A stretch of 64,000 bases of DNA from Clostridium minihomine (GTDB lineage: Bacteria; Bacillota; Clostridia; Oscillospirales; Acutalibacteraceae): contig NZ_OEQH01000002.1 of the NCBI RefSeq assembly GCF_900240385.1, forward strand, positions 322,488 through 386,487, written 5' to 3'. Below the pieces are notes generated by a model. That model saw only the letters and a program-made list of their open reading frames with translations, was not told the DNA's origin and searched no databases. The position numbers were made by a program, and so were the translations under genes. Of this stretch, positions 41,180 to 49,397 are shown piece after piece (position 1 is the stretch's first letter; every line of letters starts with the position of its first letter).

Positions 41180-41214
41180 TAACACATACCGAATTCAGAA
41201 AGGAACGTGTCATT

Positions 41215-41502
41215 ATGATTATTCGACAGCTAAAACCAGAAAAGTATGAACAGCTTTATCGGCAACTAATTCAAAGCGCCCAACCAGAGCTTTTGTCGGC
41301 CAGCTACACAGTGGAGCTTTTTATCAATCACACAGAATATCAGCTGAAACTTCAACCAGAAAGCCATTGCCGTCTGGCGGCTTTGCAGGCTTTGCGTATC
41401 TGCCGCAATGGCGATACCCCTGAATTTGAACTGATTACCAAAGGCAATCTATTATCTTCATTATTAGAAATTTGGGTGGATCAAGGTTTAAAATCGGCAT
41501 AG
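41215..41502 (+). CDS. Cassette protein, 95 aa, unknown family
   Basis: A 95-aa soluble protein of unknown function: N-terminal MIIRQLKPEKYEQLYRQLIQ helix, a strand-rich middle (SYTVELFINHTEYQLKLQPE) and a C-terminal helix LLSSLLEIWVDQGLK. AGAAAGGAACG precedes the ATG. A clear homologue, frameshifted, lies at 61726-62011 behind the third RHH-RNA copy, so gene order RHH-RNA-95 aa is conserved. There is no membrane segment, signal or known catalytic motif. A toxin, an adaptor or a nucleic-acid-binding partner are all possible. Confidence 0.7.
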   Translation: MIIRQLKPEKYEQLYRQLIQSAQPELLSASYTVELFINHTEYQLKLQPESHCRLAALQALRICRNGDTPEFELITKGNLLSSLLEIWVDQGLKSA

Positions 41503-41512
41503 GTTTTCTTTT

Positions 41513-41549
41513 AAAAAAGCGCTGTCCGAACAATCGGACAGCGCTTTTT
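41513..41549. terminator. Bidirectional terminator between cassette B and hemerythrin
   Basis: AAAAAAGCGCTGTCCGA pairs perfectly with TCGGACAGCGCTTTTT. Confidence 0.85.
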
Positions 41550-41569
41550 CAGCGGAATTTTCCCGCAGA

Positions 41570-41977
41570 TTAATTCTGATTTTCCCGGATAAACTGTGCC
41601 ATTTTCAGATCTTCCCGCTTGATGTGATTCACCAGCCAGCCGCCAATTGCCGTATTGACTTTCGCCACCAGCGCGATATTGGCACCGTTCTGGCTCAGCT
41701 CTTGCTGAAGCTCGCGGATAATCTTCTTGTATTCTTCGTGGTATTTATGGTGCTGTTCATACCCGGGATATCCGTACTGCTTTTGCAACTTTTCTTCATC
41801 TGAAAAATGCTTATCCACATATTTGCTTAAAAAATCCAGTGTCTTCCCAATTTCTGCACGCCCCTGCCCTTTTGAGCAGGCATCCAGCAACGCATTGATT
41901 GCATCAAACAGCTGTTGGTGCTGGGAATCGATCATACTGTTACTGGTAATTAAGTCTTTTGTTAATGTATACGCCAT
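41570..41977 (-). CDS. Bacteriohemerythrin
   Basis: A 135-aa four-helix O2/NO-binding diiron protein. The ligand pattern is present: H in DSQHQQLFD, H-x3-E in KHFSDEE, H-x3-H in YEQHHKYHEEY, and H-x4-D in NHIKRED. In anaerobes such proteins scavenge or deliver oxygen. The neighbouring desulfoferrodoxin gene suggests a shared oxygen-stress theme. AAAAAGGAGTGGT precedes the ATG. Confidence 0.93.
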   Translation of the reverse strand: MAYTLTKDLITSNSMIDSQHQQLFDAINALLDACSKGQGRAEIGKTLDFLSKYVDKHFSDEEKLQKQYGYPGYEQHHKYHEEYKKIIRELQQELSQNGANIALVAKVNTAIGGWLVNHIKREDLKMAQFIRENQN

Positions 41978-42043
41978 TCATACCACTCCTTTTTACTAAG
42001 CGCAGGCCAAATGCCGCGCGGTGTAAAACTTCCTGTTCCCCTG

Positions 42044-43744
42044 TTACTGCAAAGCCTTGGTGAGCAGCGGAAGAATCTCATACAGATCCCCCACAATTCC
42101 GTAATCGGCATTGAGGAAAATCGGTGCCTGAGGATCGTTGTTGATTGCGATAATGGTTCCTGCGTCAGCAATTCCGCGCAAGTGCTGAATCGCACCGGAA
42201 ATACCCACTGCTACATACAAAGAGCCATGGAATCTTTGACCGGAAATGCCCACATAGTGATCCAGCGGCAGCCATTTTCTTTCTTCTGCCACAGGGCGGG
42301 ATGCGCCGACCTGAGCACCCAAAGCCTTTGCCAAAGCCTCTGCCAAAGCCAAGTCTTCTTTGGCCTTTAATCCCTGCCCTACACTGACCACGCGGTCTGC
42401 TTTAGAAAGCTGCAAATCCGGATCTGCCGGTGCACTGGCCTTTAAGGTTTCTGCCGAAATCTGGCTCAAAAGAGCTTTGACTTTCTCTTCTGCGGTGCCG
42501 TCCTGAATCAGAACCCCTTTGCGCGGGCCGGTCTGCCCTGCCAATTTAGAAGCCCCTGCTGCGGGAGCCGCCGCGGGCTTTGCTTCGGCGGGTTTTTTCT
42601 TTGCTTTTCCCAGCAAAGCAGACGAAATAACCAAACGCTGAATTTCGTTGGTGCCCTCATAAATAGTACAAATTTTCGCATCGCGATACATGCGTTCCAC
42701 TTCAAAGCCCTTAATATAGCCAGAGCCGCCAAAGATCTGAACCGCATCGTTTACCACTTCTAAGCCAATGTCAGAAGCATACTGCTTTGCCATGGCAGAG
42801 TCGGTTCCATAAGGCAAATGACTGTCTTTCAACTGCGCAGCATGATAAACCAAAAGGCGGGCTGCCTGCAATTTGGTAGCCATATCCGCCAGTTTAAAGG
42901 CAACCGCCTGCTGACGAGAGATGGGGGCCCCAAACTGGACTCTTTCTTTCGAGTATTCCAGTGCCTTTTCAAAAGCACCCTGAGCAATTCCCAATGCCTG
43001 AGCCGCAATGCCAATGCGTCCGCCTTCCAGCGTCTGCATCGCAATTTTAAAGCCCTGACCCTCTTGCCCCAACAGGTTCTCTTTCGGAACCATCACATCG
43101 CGGAAAATCAGTTCCGCAGTGGCAGAGGAACGAATTCCCATTTTATTATAATGAGTACCGAAAGTAAATCCCTTCCAGCCCTTCTCAACGATAAACGCAC
43201 TGATGCCCTTGGTGCCGATGCCGGGGGTGGTCACCGCAAACACAATATAGGTATCCGCAAAATCCGCATTGGTGATAAACACCTTGGAACCATTCAAAAT
43301 ATAATGATCCCCGTCCAGAACAGCAGTGGTCTGTGTGCCGCCCGCATCGCTGCCCGCCTCAGATTCCGTCAAGCCAAAAGCGCCCAGCTTTTCACCGGAT
43401 GCCAACGGCTTTAAGTACTTTTGTTTTTGCTCTTCAGTGCCAAAAGCATAAATGGGCCAGCTGCCCAAAGAAACATGCGCCGATAAAATAACGCCGGTTC
43501 CGCCGTCTACCCGAGAAAGCTCTTCCACCGCCAGCACATAGCTTTGGGTGTCAAGCCCCATTCCGCCGTATTCTTTGGGGAAAGGAACCCCCATAATGCC
43601 CATTTGGCCTAATTCCTCTACTATCTTCACCGGAAATTCATTGTTCTGATCCAGCTGAAAGGCAATCGGTGCCAGCTTTTCTTCTGCGAAGCCCCGCACC
43701 TGCTGCCGAATTTTTTCTTGTTGTTCTGTTAGTTGCAATCCCAT
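42044..43744 (-). CDS. Acyl-CoA dehydrogenase fused to EtfA FAD-binding domain
   Basis: A 566-aa fusion. Residues 1-380 are a full acyl-CoA dehydrogenase (LTEQQEKIRQQVRGFAEE, FGLTESEAGSDAGG, and the catalytic-base segment YEGTNEIQR, short-chain/butyryl type). An Ala/Pro-rich linker (about 383-405) leads to a C-terminal domain (about 410-566) matching domain II of electron-transfer flavoprotein alpha: VGASRPVAEERKWLP, then GISGAIQHLRGI and AINNDPQAPIFLNADYGIVGD. It should therefore hold two FADs and pass electrons internally. No EtfB or EtfA domain I is encoded nearby. ATG at 43744 follows GGGG by 11 nt. The gene lies 44 bp after desulfoferrodoxin. Confidence 0.9.
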   Translation of the reverse strand: MGLQLTEQQEKIRQQVRGFAEEKLAPIAFQLDQNNEFPVKIVEELGQMGIMGVPFPKEYGGMGLDTQSYVLAVEELSRVDGGTGVILSAHVSLGSWPIYAFGTEEQKQKYLKPLASGEKLGAFGLTESEAGSDAGGTQTTAVLDGDHYILNGSKVFITNADFADTYIVFAVTTPGIGTKGISAFIVEKGWKGFTFGTHYNKMGIRSSATAELIFRDVMVPKENLLGQEGQGFKIAMQTLEGGRIGIAAQALGIAQGAFEKALEYSKERVQFGAPISRQQAVAFKLADMATKLQAARLLVYHAAQLKDSHLPYGTDSAMAKQYASDIGLEVVNDAVQIFGGSGYIKGFEVERMYRDAKICTIYEGTNEIQRLVISSALLGKAKKKPAEAKPAAAPAAGASKLAGQTGPRKGVLIQDGTAEEKVKALLSQISAETLKASAPADPDLQLSKADRVVSVGQGLKAKEDLALAEALAKALGAQVGASRPVAEERKWLPLDHYVGISGQRFHGSLYVAVGISGAIQHLRGIADAGTIIAINNDPQAPIFLNADYGIVGDLYEILPLLTKALQ

Positions 43745-43788
43745 TCTTCTCAAATCCCCTTTCTTTTTTGCGTTATCCCGCCCTTAAT

Positions 43789-44265
43789 TTAAATTTCTGC
43801 CTTCCACAGCCCATGCTGGTTGCAGTAAGCATAAACGACCGAACGGGCCGCCGGCTGTTCCGTCAAGACAAAATTGCAGGGGTTCCCTTCACAATTGGGA
43901 ACAATCTCATCGTTTTCCCCCACAAAAAGCTCTTGCTGCTCATCAAAAGGATGATACGAAAATTCTGCCTCGGGCTTATCCCCGGGACGCAGCCGAACAG
44001 ATTCCATGTGATTGCCTTCCTGCAAGGCGATCCACTGGATGTAATGCTCTTGGGTCATGGGATGTTCCACAGCACCTATCGCAACCTTCAACCGATTGTT
44101 TGAGACACTTAACACGGGAACATGCTCTTCTTGCCCGCTGCCTGTTTCTTTTGCCGAAAGCTGTTCCATGGGTTCGTTACAGCAATGCAATAAAGCTTTA
44201 CCAGTGCTGATAAGCACCGCTAAATTATTACAAGTATCACAATGATAAAAACCAGTCGACTTCAT
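43789..44265 (-). CDS. dfx: Desulfoferrodoxin (2Fe-superoxide reductase)
   Basis: A 158-aa superoxide reductase that reduces superoxide without making oxygen. The N-terminal desulforedoxin-like center I has C9-x2-C12 and the C-C pair in LHCCNEPM; the catalytic center II has E-H-V-P-V, H in VEHPM, and C-N-x-H in AYCNQHGLW. AAAAGGAG precedes the ATG. A TTGCGT-17-TAAGAT promoter and a Fur/PerR-like box lie upstream. Confidence 0.95.
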   Translation of the reverse strand: MKSTGFYHCDTCNNLAVLISTGKALLHCCNEPMEQLSAKETGSGQEEHVPVLSVSNNRLKVAIGAVEHPMTQEHYIQWIALQEGNHMESVRLRPGDKPEAEFSYHPFDEQQELFVGENDEIVPNCEGNPCNFVLTEQPAARSVVYAYCNQHGLWKAEI

Positions 44266-44403
44266 AGTACCACTCCTTTTCTGATAATAAACCGGAACGA
44301 TTGCCTATGCTAACCGCACCGCCGCAATTCGGCCGGCGCATAGCCAAAGGATAAATCCCCATCCAATCATCTGTGAGGAATTTTTTCCCAAGGATATAGT
44401 CCC

Positions 44404-44432
44404 ATCTTATCCCTTTTTTATAGAATACGCAA
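44404..44432 (-). promoter_or_regulatory. Promoter of dfx
   Basis: Minus-strand TTGCGT (44427-44432) and TAAGAT (44404-44409) with a 17-bp spacer. Confidence 0.55.
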
Positions 44433-44460
44433 GTGGTTTTCGCGATTTTATCGAAAAAAA

Positions 44461-44475
44461 TAATAATTGTTATCA
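44461..44475. promoter_or_regulatory. Fur/PerR-like box upstream of dfx
   Basis: TAATAATTGTTATCA matches the 7-1-7 Fur-family consensus TGATAAT-N-ATTATCA at 12 of 14 positions, about 30 bp above the dfx -35 box. Iron or peroxide control is plausible; which Fur-family member cannot be told. Confidence 0.4.
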
Positions 44476-44493
44476 ATTTGTTCACAAACAAAA

Positions 44494-44534
44494 AAACAGC
44501 ATCCCGCTTTGTGAAATTCGGGATGCTGTTTTCA
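44494..44534. terminator. Inverted repeat terminator
   Basis: AACAGCATCCCG pairs with CGGGATGCTGTT around a 12-nt loop, followed by TTC; upstream A-tract makes it bidirectional. Confidence 0.7.
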
Positions 44535-44541
44535 TTGGGCA

Positions 44542-44580
44542 GCGAAAAACCCCCGGCTCTGTCATCCGGGGGTTTTTCGC
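44542..44580 (-). terminator. Terminator after glnN
   Basis: GCGAAAAACCCCCGG pairs with CCGGGGGTTTTTCGC across a 9-nt loop. Confidence 0.85.
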
Positions 44581-44636
44581 TTTTTATGAGGTCACAAAGC
44601 CTCCGCGCGACCAGAGGCGGACAAAATCAAATGTAC

Positions 44637-46724
44637 TTACTTTACGCCATATAAAAGCTCGCCGTAAGTGGGGAAAGGCCAATATTTTCTGCCCACCACA
44701 AGTTCCAGCTGATCCGCAGCAGTGCGGGCTGCCACCATGCGGGACAGGACTTCGTCACGGTAATATTCGGCTTCTACCAAAACATTGGCAAAGCTTTCGG
44801 CATTGTCTACACTGTTCTGCAGTTCCTGGGTCACCGCATACAGTTTTTCAGACAGTTCGGTCAGCTTTTTAATCTGTTCGCATTCCAAATCGCAGCTGAT
44901 TTTCAGCTTCTGCTTGTGAATGGCCTGAACGCTCAAATCTCCGGTATAAGAACTGACTGCGGGCAGAATGTCCTTGCGAATCATCTCTAGCATGGTCAGT
45001 GCTTCAATTCGAACCTGCTTGGAATACTGCTCCAGAATAATCTCATAACGGGAGCGAAGTTCCGTTTCAGAAAGAACACCGTGCTTCTCAAACATTTCCA
45101 CATTCTCTTTGCGGACATAGTAAGGCAGGACTTCCGGCGTTGTTTTCAGGTTTAACAGGCCGCGGCGCTTGGCTTCCTGCACCCATTCTTCGGAATAGTT
45201 GTTTCCGTTGAATACAATGCGCCCGTGTTCCTTTATGGTACGGCGAATCAATTCATTCAATGCTTCGTGGAAATTTTCCGCCTTTTCCAGCTCATCGGCA
45301 AACCCGCACAGTGCATCTGCAATCATGGTGTTCAGCATGATGTTCACACAGGCGATGGAGCTCGAAGAACCCTGCATCCGGAATTCAAATTTATTCCCGG
45401 TAAACGCCATGGGAGAAGTACGGTTCCGGTCAGTGGAATCTTTGCGGATGGGGGGCAGCACATCAACACCGATTTTCATAAAGGTGCAGCCTTTGCCGGT
45501 GCATTCCGTGCCCTGTTCAATGGCATCCAGCACGCTTTCCAGCTCTTCGCCCACAAAAATGGATACGATGGCCGGGGGCGCTTCGTGCCCGCCCAAACGG
45601 TGATCGTTTCCGGCATCTGCCACAGCAATGCGCATCAAGTCCTGATGCTCGTCAACGGCTTTGATAATCGCAACCAAGAACAGCAGGAACTGGGCATTCT
45701 CTTTGGGGGAATCACCGGGCTCCAACAGGTTCACACCGGTGTTGGTGGAAATCGAATAGTTGTTGTGCTTTCCGCTGCCATTTACCCGCGCAAAGGGTTT
45801 TTCATGCAGCAGGCAAGTCAGCCCATGGCGGGCCGCCACCTTTTTCATCACTTCCATGGTCAGCTGATTCTGATCCGTAGAAACATTACAGGGGGCAAAA
45901 ATGGGGGCCATTTCGTGCTGTGCAGGTGCTACCTCATTATGCTTGGTTTTGCTCAGGATTCCCAGCTTCCACAGCTCTTCATCCATCTCTTTCATAAAGT
46001 CGATAACAGATGCTTTTAGCTCGCCAAAATAATGGTCTTCCAGTTCCTGACCCTTGGGCGGCTTTGCCCCGAACAGAGTGCGCCCGGTATACACCAGATC
46101 CTCTCTCTTGCGGAACAATTTTTCCGGAACCAGAAAATATTCCTGCTCCGGCCCAACGGTAACGGTGGTGCTGGCTACCTCTGGGTTTCCAAACAGTCTG
46201 AGAATCCGCATGGCCTGCTTATTCAGCGCAGACATCGAGCGAAGCAGCGGCGCTTTTTTATCCAGCGCTTCGCCGCCATAAGAACAGAATGCGGTGGGAA
46301 TGTACAAAGAGCCATCCTTTAAAAAGGCGTCGGATGTGGGATCCCATGCGGTATAGCCGCGGGCTTCAAAGGTAGCGCGAATTCCGCCATTGGGGAAGCT
46401 GGAAGCATCCGGTTCACCCTGAATCAGTTCTTTGCCTGAAAATTCCATAATCACTTTTCCGGCACCGGCCGGGCTGATAAAGCAGTCGTGCTTTCCAGCG
46501 GTGATTCCGGTCATGGGTTGGAACCAATGGGTAAAATGTGTCGCGCCTTTCTCTATGGCCCAATTCTTCATGGCGTTTGCTACTACATCCGCTACTTGGG
46601 CGTCAAGGGGAATCCCCTCTTGTCTTGTTTTCATTAATGCCTTGAACGTATCCTTAGGCAATCTTTCCTTCATTACGGTTTCATTAAAAACCAAGCTGCC
46701 AAAATACTCCGGAATCTTGCTCAT
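44637..46724 (-). CDS. glnN: Glutamine synthetase type III
   Basis: A 695-aa GSIII, the large glutamine synthetase common in Bacteroides and Clostridia, which makes glutamine from glutamate and ammonia. Features are the N-terminal [15 protein letters not shown], the metal/ATP core ([44 protein letters not shown]) and the C-terminal helical extension. The length fits the family. AAAGGAGGAAG precedes the ATG. Between its promoter and ribosome site lies a strong intrinsic terminator, pointing to control by antitermination. Confidence 0.96.
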   Translation of the reverse strand: MSKIPEYFGSLVFNETVMKERLPKDTFKALMKTRQEGIPLDAQVADVVANAMKNWAIEKGATHFTHWFQPMTGITAGKHDCFISPAGAGKVIMEFSGKELIQGEPDASSFPNGGIRATFEARGYTAWDPTSDAFLKDGSLYIPTAFCSYGGEALDKKAPLLRSMSALNKQAMRILRLFGNPEVASTTVTVGPEQEYFLVPEKLFRKREDLVYTGRTLFGAKPPKGQELEDHYFGELKASVIDFMKEMDEELWKLGILSKTKHNEVAPAQHEMAPIFAPCNVSTDQNQLTMEVMKKVAARHGLTCLLHEKPFARVNGSGKHNNYSISTNTGVNLLEPGDSPKENAQFLLFLVAIIKAVDEHQDLMRIAVADAGNDHRLGGHEAPPAIVSIFVGEELESVLDAIEQGTECTGKGCTFMKIGVDVLPPIRKDSTDRNRTSPMAFTGNKFEFRMQGSSSSIACVNIMLNTMIADALCGFADELEKAENFHEALNELIRRTIKEHGRIVFNGNNYSEEWVQEAKRRGLLNLKTTPEVLPYYVRKENVEMFEKHGVLSETELRSRYEIILEQYSKQVRIEALTMLEMIRKDILPAVSSYTGDLSVQAIHKQKLKISCDLECEQIKKLTELSEKLYAVTQELQNSVDNAESFANVLVEAEYYRDEVLSRMVAARTAADQLELVVGRKYWPFPTYGELLYGVK

Positions 46725-46753
46725 ACAGCTTCCTCCTTTGGGTTTTTAAATAC

Positions 46754-46789
46754 AAAAAAGGCGCTGTAGGTTACATGACCTACAGCGCC
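46754..46789 (-). terminator. Leader terminator before glnN (attenuator)
   Basis: GGCGCTGTAGGT pairs perfectly with ACCTACAGCGCC around a 6-nt loop and is followed on the minus strand by T6. It starts about 15 nt after the predicted transcription start and lies about 30 nt before the glnN ATG, so expression must depend on readthrough or an antiterminator. Confidence 0.75.
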
Positions 46790-46810
46790 CTTACTGTTTT
46801 CACGTTTGTA

Positions 46811-46839
46811 ATTATAGCAAAATCGAGTTTCAATGTCAA
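46811..46839 (-). promoter_or_regulatory. glnN promoter
   Basis: Minus-strand TTGACA (46834-46839) and TATAAT (46811-46816) with a 17-bp spacer: full consensus. Confidence 0.88.
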
Positions 46840-46989
46840 TGGATTTAAAAATTTTCGGCGGGTTGCGAGATTTCTTTTTATACTATTCGAAATTTTCTGA
46901 AAAGGTTCCACAAAAGAAACTGAGTTTTCTGCGCAAAGAAACAAAAATTGGATCAGAAGCCTTTGTTCAGAAAAAATTTCACACAAGCG

Positions 46990-47189
46990 GTTTACTTCCC
47001 CCCAAAAATCAACTACAATAAAGACGAATTTTTCCATCGCCTGAAACACGGCCCAAAAAACAGTAAAAATTCACAACAGAACTTTTACGGCTCACGGCCG
47101 ATTCTGCCGGTGGCCGTACTCACAAATCATCAGCTCTGCCTCAGGCATGGCTGATTTCCTTTGTTTTTATCACTTTTTTAGAAAGCTGG
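46990..47189 (+). other. Leader-like region before the MATE gene
   Basis: TTACTT-N16-TACAAT near 46990-47016 is a weak promoter candidate. It is followed by GC-rich pairing segments (CGGCTCACGGCCG, GGCC..GGTGGCC) and then a hairpin AAATCA-AGC-GCC..GGC-GCT-TGATTT with a T-rich tail near 47125-47168, just before the MATE start. It looks like a regulated leader, but matches no riboswitch class I know. The upstream part (46840-46990) holds nothing recognised. Confidence 0.4.
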
Positions 47190-48587
47190 ATGCTCATGAA
47201 ACTCGCTTTTGCAAACCAAAGCGTTGAAAGCCGCCGCGATATGATTTTACACAACAGCATTTCGAAAACGCTGATGCTCTTGGCCATGCCCTCACTGATG
47301 ATGGGTCTGGTGCAGTCCATGATGCCGCTGTCTGACGGATTGTTCATCAACAATGTGGCAGGCCCTTATGTGGCCAGCGCCGTTACTTATTGTCAGCCGA
47401 TTCTGAACATGGTGGTCGCTCTTTCTCAGGGATTGGGGGCAGCCGGCATGGCGGTTATCGGGCAGCTGAACGGGCAGGGGAATTTTGAGAAGGGCCGTCG
47501 GGTTTCTTCCCAACTGATTCTGCTGGCTTTCGCCATGGGAATTCTGGTCATTCCCGTCATGGCGATTTTGGCCTTCCCCATCTCTGCCATTGTGACCTCT
47601 GAAATATCGGATATTGTGTGGTTGTATCTAACCCTCAACGCCTTTGCCCTTCCCTTTTATTTTATGGAGGCGGTTTACAATGCAGTAAAAAACGCCAACG
47701 GAAAGCCCGAGGCCACGTTTTTCCGGATGCTTTTGCTGCTGTTTTTAAAGATTCTGTTTAACTATCTGTTTATCTACCAACTTCTTTGGGGAATTGTCGG
47801 TTGCGTCCTTTCCTCGTTTTTGTCCAATGTGATTGTATGTCTGATTATGTTTTATGAGCTTTTCTGTTCCAAATCCCCGGAAAAGCTGGACTGGCCCGGC
47901 CTGAAGCTAGACCGGGAAGTTACCGCCGATCTTTTGCGGATTGGCCTGCCCACCATGTTGTCTAACGTGATGCTGAATTTGGGTTTTTACCTAATTAACA
48001 ACGAGGTGCAAAAATACGGGGCCATTGTGTTAAACGGCCAGGGAATTGCCAGCAATATCACCACCATTTGCTTTGCCATGACCGGGGCTTTCGGCCCCAC
48101 CGTCACCACCATGGTCAGCATGAACATCGGTGCCGGGCAAAAAGAACGAGCAAAAAAGGCCATGTGGGCAGCCTGCGGTTTCAGCACTTTGACCGCCGCA
48201 GTGCTGATTTCGATGATTGTTCCCTTTATCGGGCCGCTGACCCGCCTGTTCACCCGCAACCCGCAGGTGCTTGAGGTTGCCAGCAGTTCTTTGCACATTT
48301 ACATTTATTCGGTCATCGGTTTCGGAATCTGCATGGTGCAGCAGGGGGCTTTTATCGGACTTGGAAAAACCAGAGTTCCCCTTATCATCAGCATCCTTCG
48401 GGTCTGGTTTTTACGCTATCTGTTTATTTTGGTCACCGAACCGTATCTGGGCGTATTTTCTGTGTTCTGGGGTCACCTGTTTTCAAACCTGATGGCCGCA
48501 GTCATCATAACGCTTATCATTCTTCGAACACAGTGGGTTTCTGTTCTTTCTGCCCAAACCCACCCAGCACCGGAAAAAACAGAATAA
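47190..48587 (+). CDS. MATE-family multidrug/metabolite exporter
   Basis: A 465-aa membrane transporter with twelve helices in two halves (MPSLMMGLVQSMMPLSDGLFINN in the first, LLRIGLPTMLSNVMLNLGFYLINN in the second), typical of MATE exporters that use Na+ or H+ gradients. Two close starts exist (47190 and 47196), both with only a weak AGAAAGC site. The leader upstream resembles a terminator-controlled region. The substrate is unknown. A terminator follows the stop codon. Confidence 0.92.
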   Translation: MLMKLAFANQSVESRRDMILHNSISKTLMLLAMPSLMMGLVQSMMPLSDGLFINNVAGPYVASAVTYCQPILNMVVALSQGLGAAGMAVIGQLNGQGNFEKGRRVSSQLILLAFAMGILVIPVMAILAFPISAIVTSEISDIVWLYLTLNAFALPFYFMEAVYNAVKNANGKPEATFFRMLLLLFLKILFNYLFIYQLLWGIVGCVLSSFLSNVIVCLIMFYELFCSKSPEKLDWPGLKLDREVTADLLRIGLPTMLSNVMLNLGFYLINNEVQKYGAIVLNGQGIASNITTICFAMTGAFGPTVTTMVSMNIGAGQKERAKKAMWAACGFSTLTAAVLISMIVPFIGPLTRLFTRNPQVLEVASSSLHIYIYSVIGFGICMVQQGAFIGLGKTRVPLIISILRVWFLRYLFILVTEPYLGVFSVFWGHLFSNLMAAVIITLIILRTQWVSVLSAQTHPAPEKTE

Positions 48588-48591
48588 AAAT

Positions 48592-48634
48592 GCCCGGGGA
48601 CTTTCCAAATGGAAAATACCCGGGCTATATTTTA
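48592..48634. terminator. Terminator between MATE and the acyltransferase-like gene
   Basis: GCCCGGG pairs with CCCGGGC and inner TTTCCA with TGGAAA, followed by TATATTTTAT. Confidence 0.75.
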
Positions 48635-48652
48635 TCCAAAATTGATTGAAAC

Positions 48653-49183
48653 TCAAGAATGCAGCTGCGCCACCGCTTTTTCTTCCATTCTGGCACGAGC
48701 CGATTCCCGAATTAAACTTTTACGCAGAACATCCAGACGAAACCGATTGTATCTTTGAATACAGGCAAATGGAAGATTGCCCAACAAAATAAGAAATGAG
48801 AAAAAACCGCCCACCGAAAGGGACGGATTTAAAACAATCACCACAACTGCACAAAGGCAGTTTTTCAGGTGCATCCATTCACCACGGCAGGTTTCCATTC
48901 GAAATTCATCCAGATATTCAATCGAAATCTTTTTAAGATTCTTTTTAGAAAAACCTTCTTTTCCAATGTGCTGAGGCACACTGTCTTTCCACAAATGGAT
49001 CTTTAAATAAGTACGGTACCATTTGCCGTTTTGTTCCCATCCAAATGCCTGATAACGACTTTTTGACGGATCAAACATCTGGCGCGGCAGCTTGATACAA
49101 GCAAAAAACACAATACAATGCCACACGGTGATAACCATAATATTCCACATCACCAGATGCAGCAAAGTTTCATTTTTTATCAT
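48653..49183 (-). CDS. Membrane protein, CrtO acyltransferase-like
   Basis: A 176-aa protein with an N-terminal helix (about 8-28), a soluble segment with FGWEQNGKWYRTYLKIHLWKD and a second hydrophobic region (about 108-140). The GWExxGKxYxxxxxxxxWKDxxP pattern resembles glycosyl-4,4'-diaponeurosporenoate acyltransferase (CrtO) proteins, which are often annotated in Clostridia without carotenoid genes. No carotenoid genes are present in this window, so the true substrate is probably a different lipid. GGGGAAGGAATT precedes the ATG. Confidence 0.55.
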   Translation of the reverse strand: MIKNETLLHLVMWNIMVITVWHCIVFFACIKLPRQMFDPSKSRYQAFGWEQNGKWYRTYLKIHLWKDSVPQHIGKEGFSKKNLKKISIEYLDEFRMETCRGEWMHLKNCLCAVVVIVLNPSLSVGGFFSFLILLGNLPFACIQRYNRFRLDVLRKSLIRESARARMEEKAVAQLHS

Positions 49184-49312
49184 AATAATTCCTTCCCCAA
49201 GTACTGCAAATCAACACTTCATTCTTTGTCATAATAACTTTTTTTTCGCCGAAATTTGTTAATAAACCATGAACGCACCGCAACAACCCCGCCTGTTTCC
49301 TGTTTGTTGCGG

Positions 49313-49341
49313 CACGGATCCCTTTGTGTTAGAATAAGAAA
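49313..49341 (+). promoter_or_regulatory. Putative promoter of the cohesin-domain gene
   Basis: TTGCGG and TAGAAT are separated by 17 bp, about 65 bp upstream of the start codon. Confidence 0.4.
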
Positions 49342-49397
49342 AAATACGAATTTGCAAGCAAAAGAGCAAACCTATCAAATTCGAAAGGGCGTTCTTA

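Noticed and set aside
48653-49183. Carotenoid biosynthesis locus
   Set aside because: Only one CrtO-like gene is present and no phytoene/squalene synthase or desaturase genes are nearby, so a carotenoid pathway is not supported.
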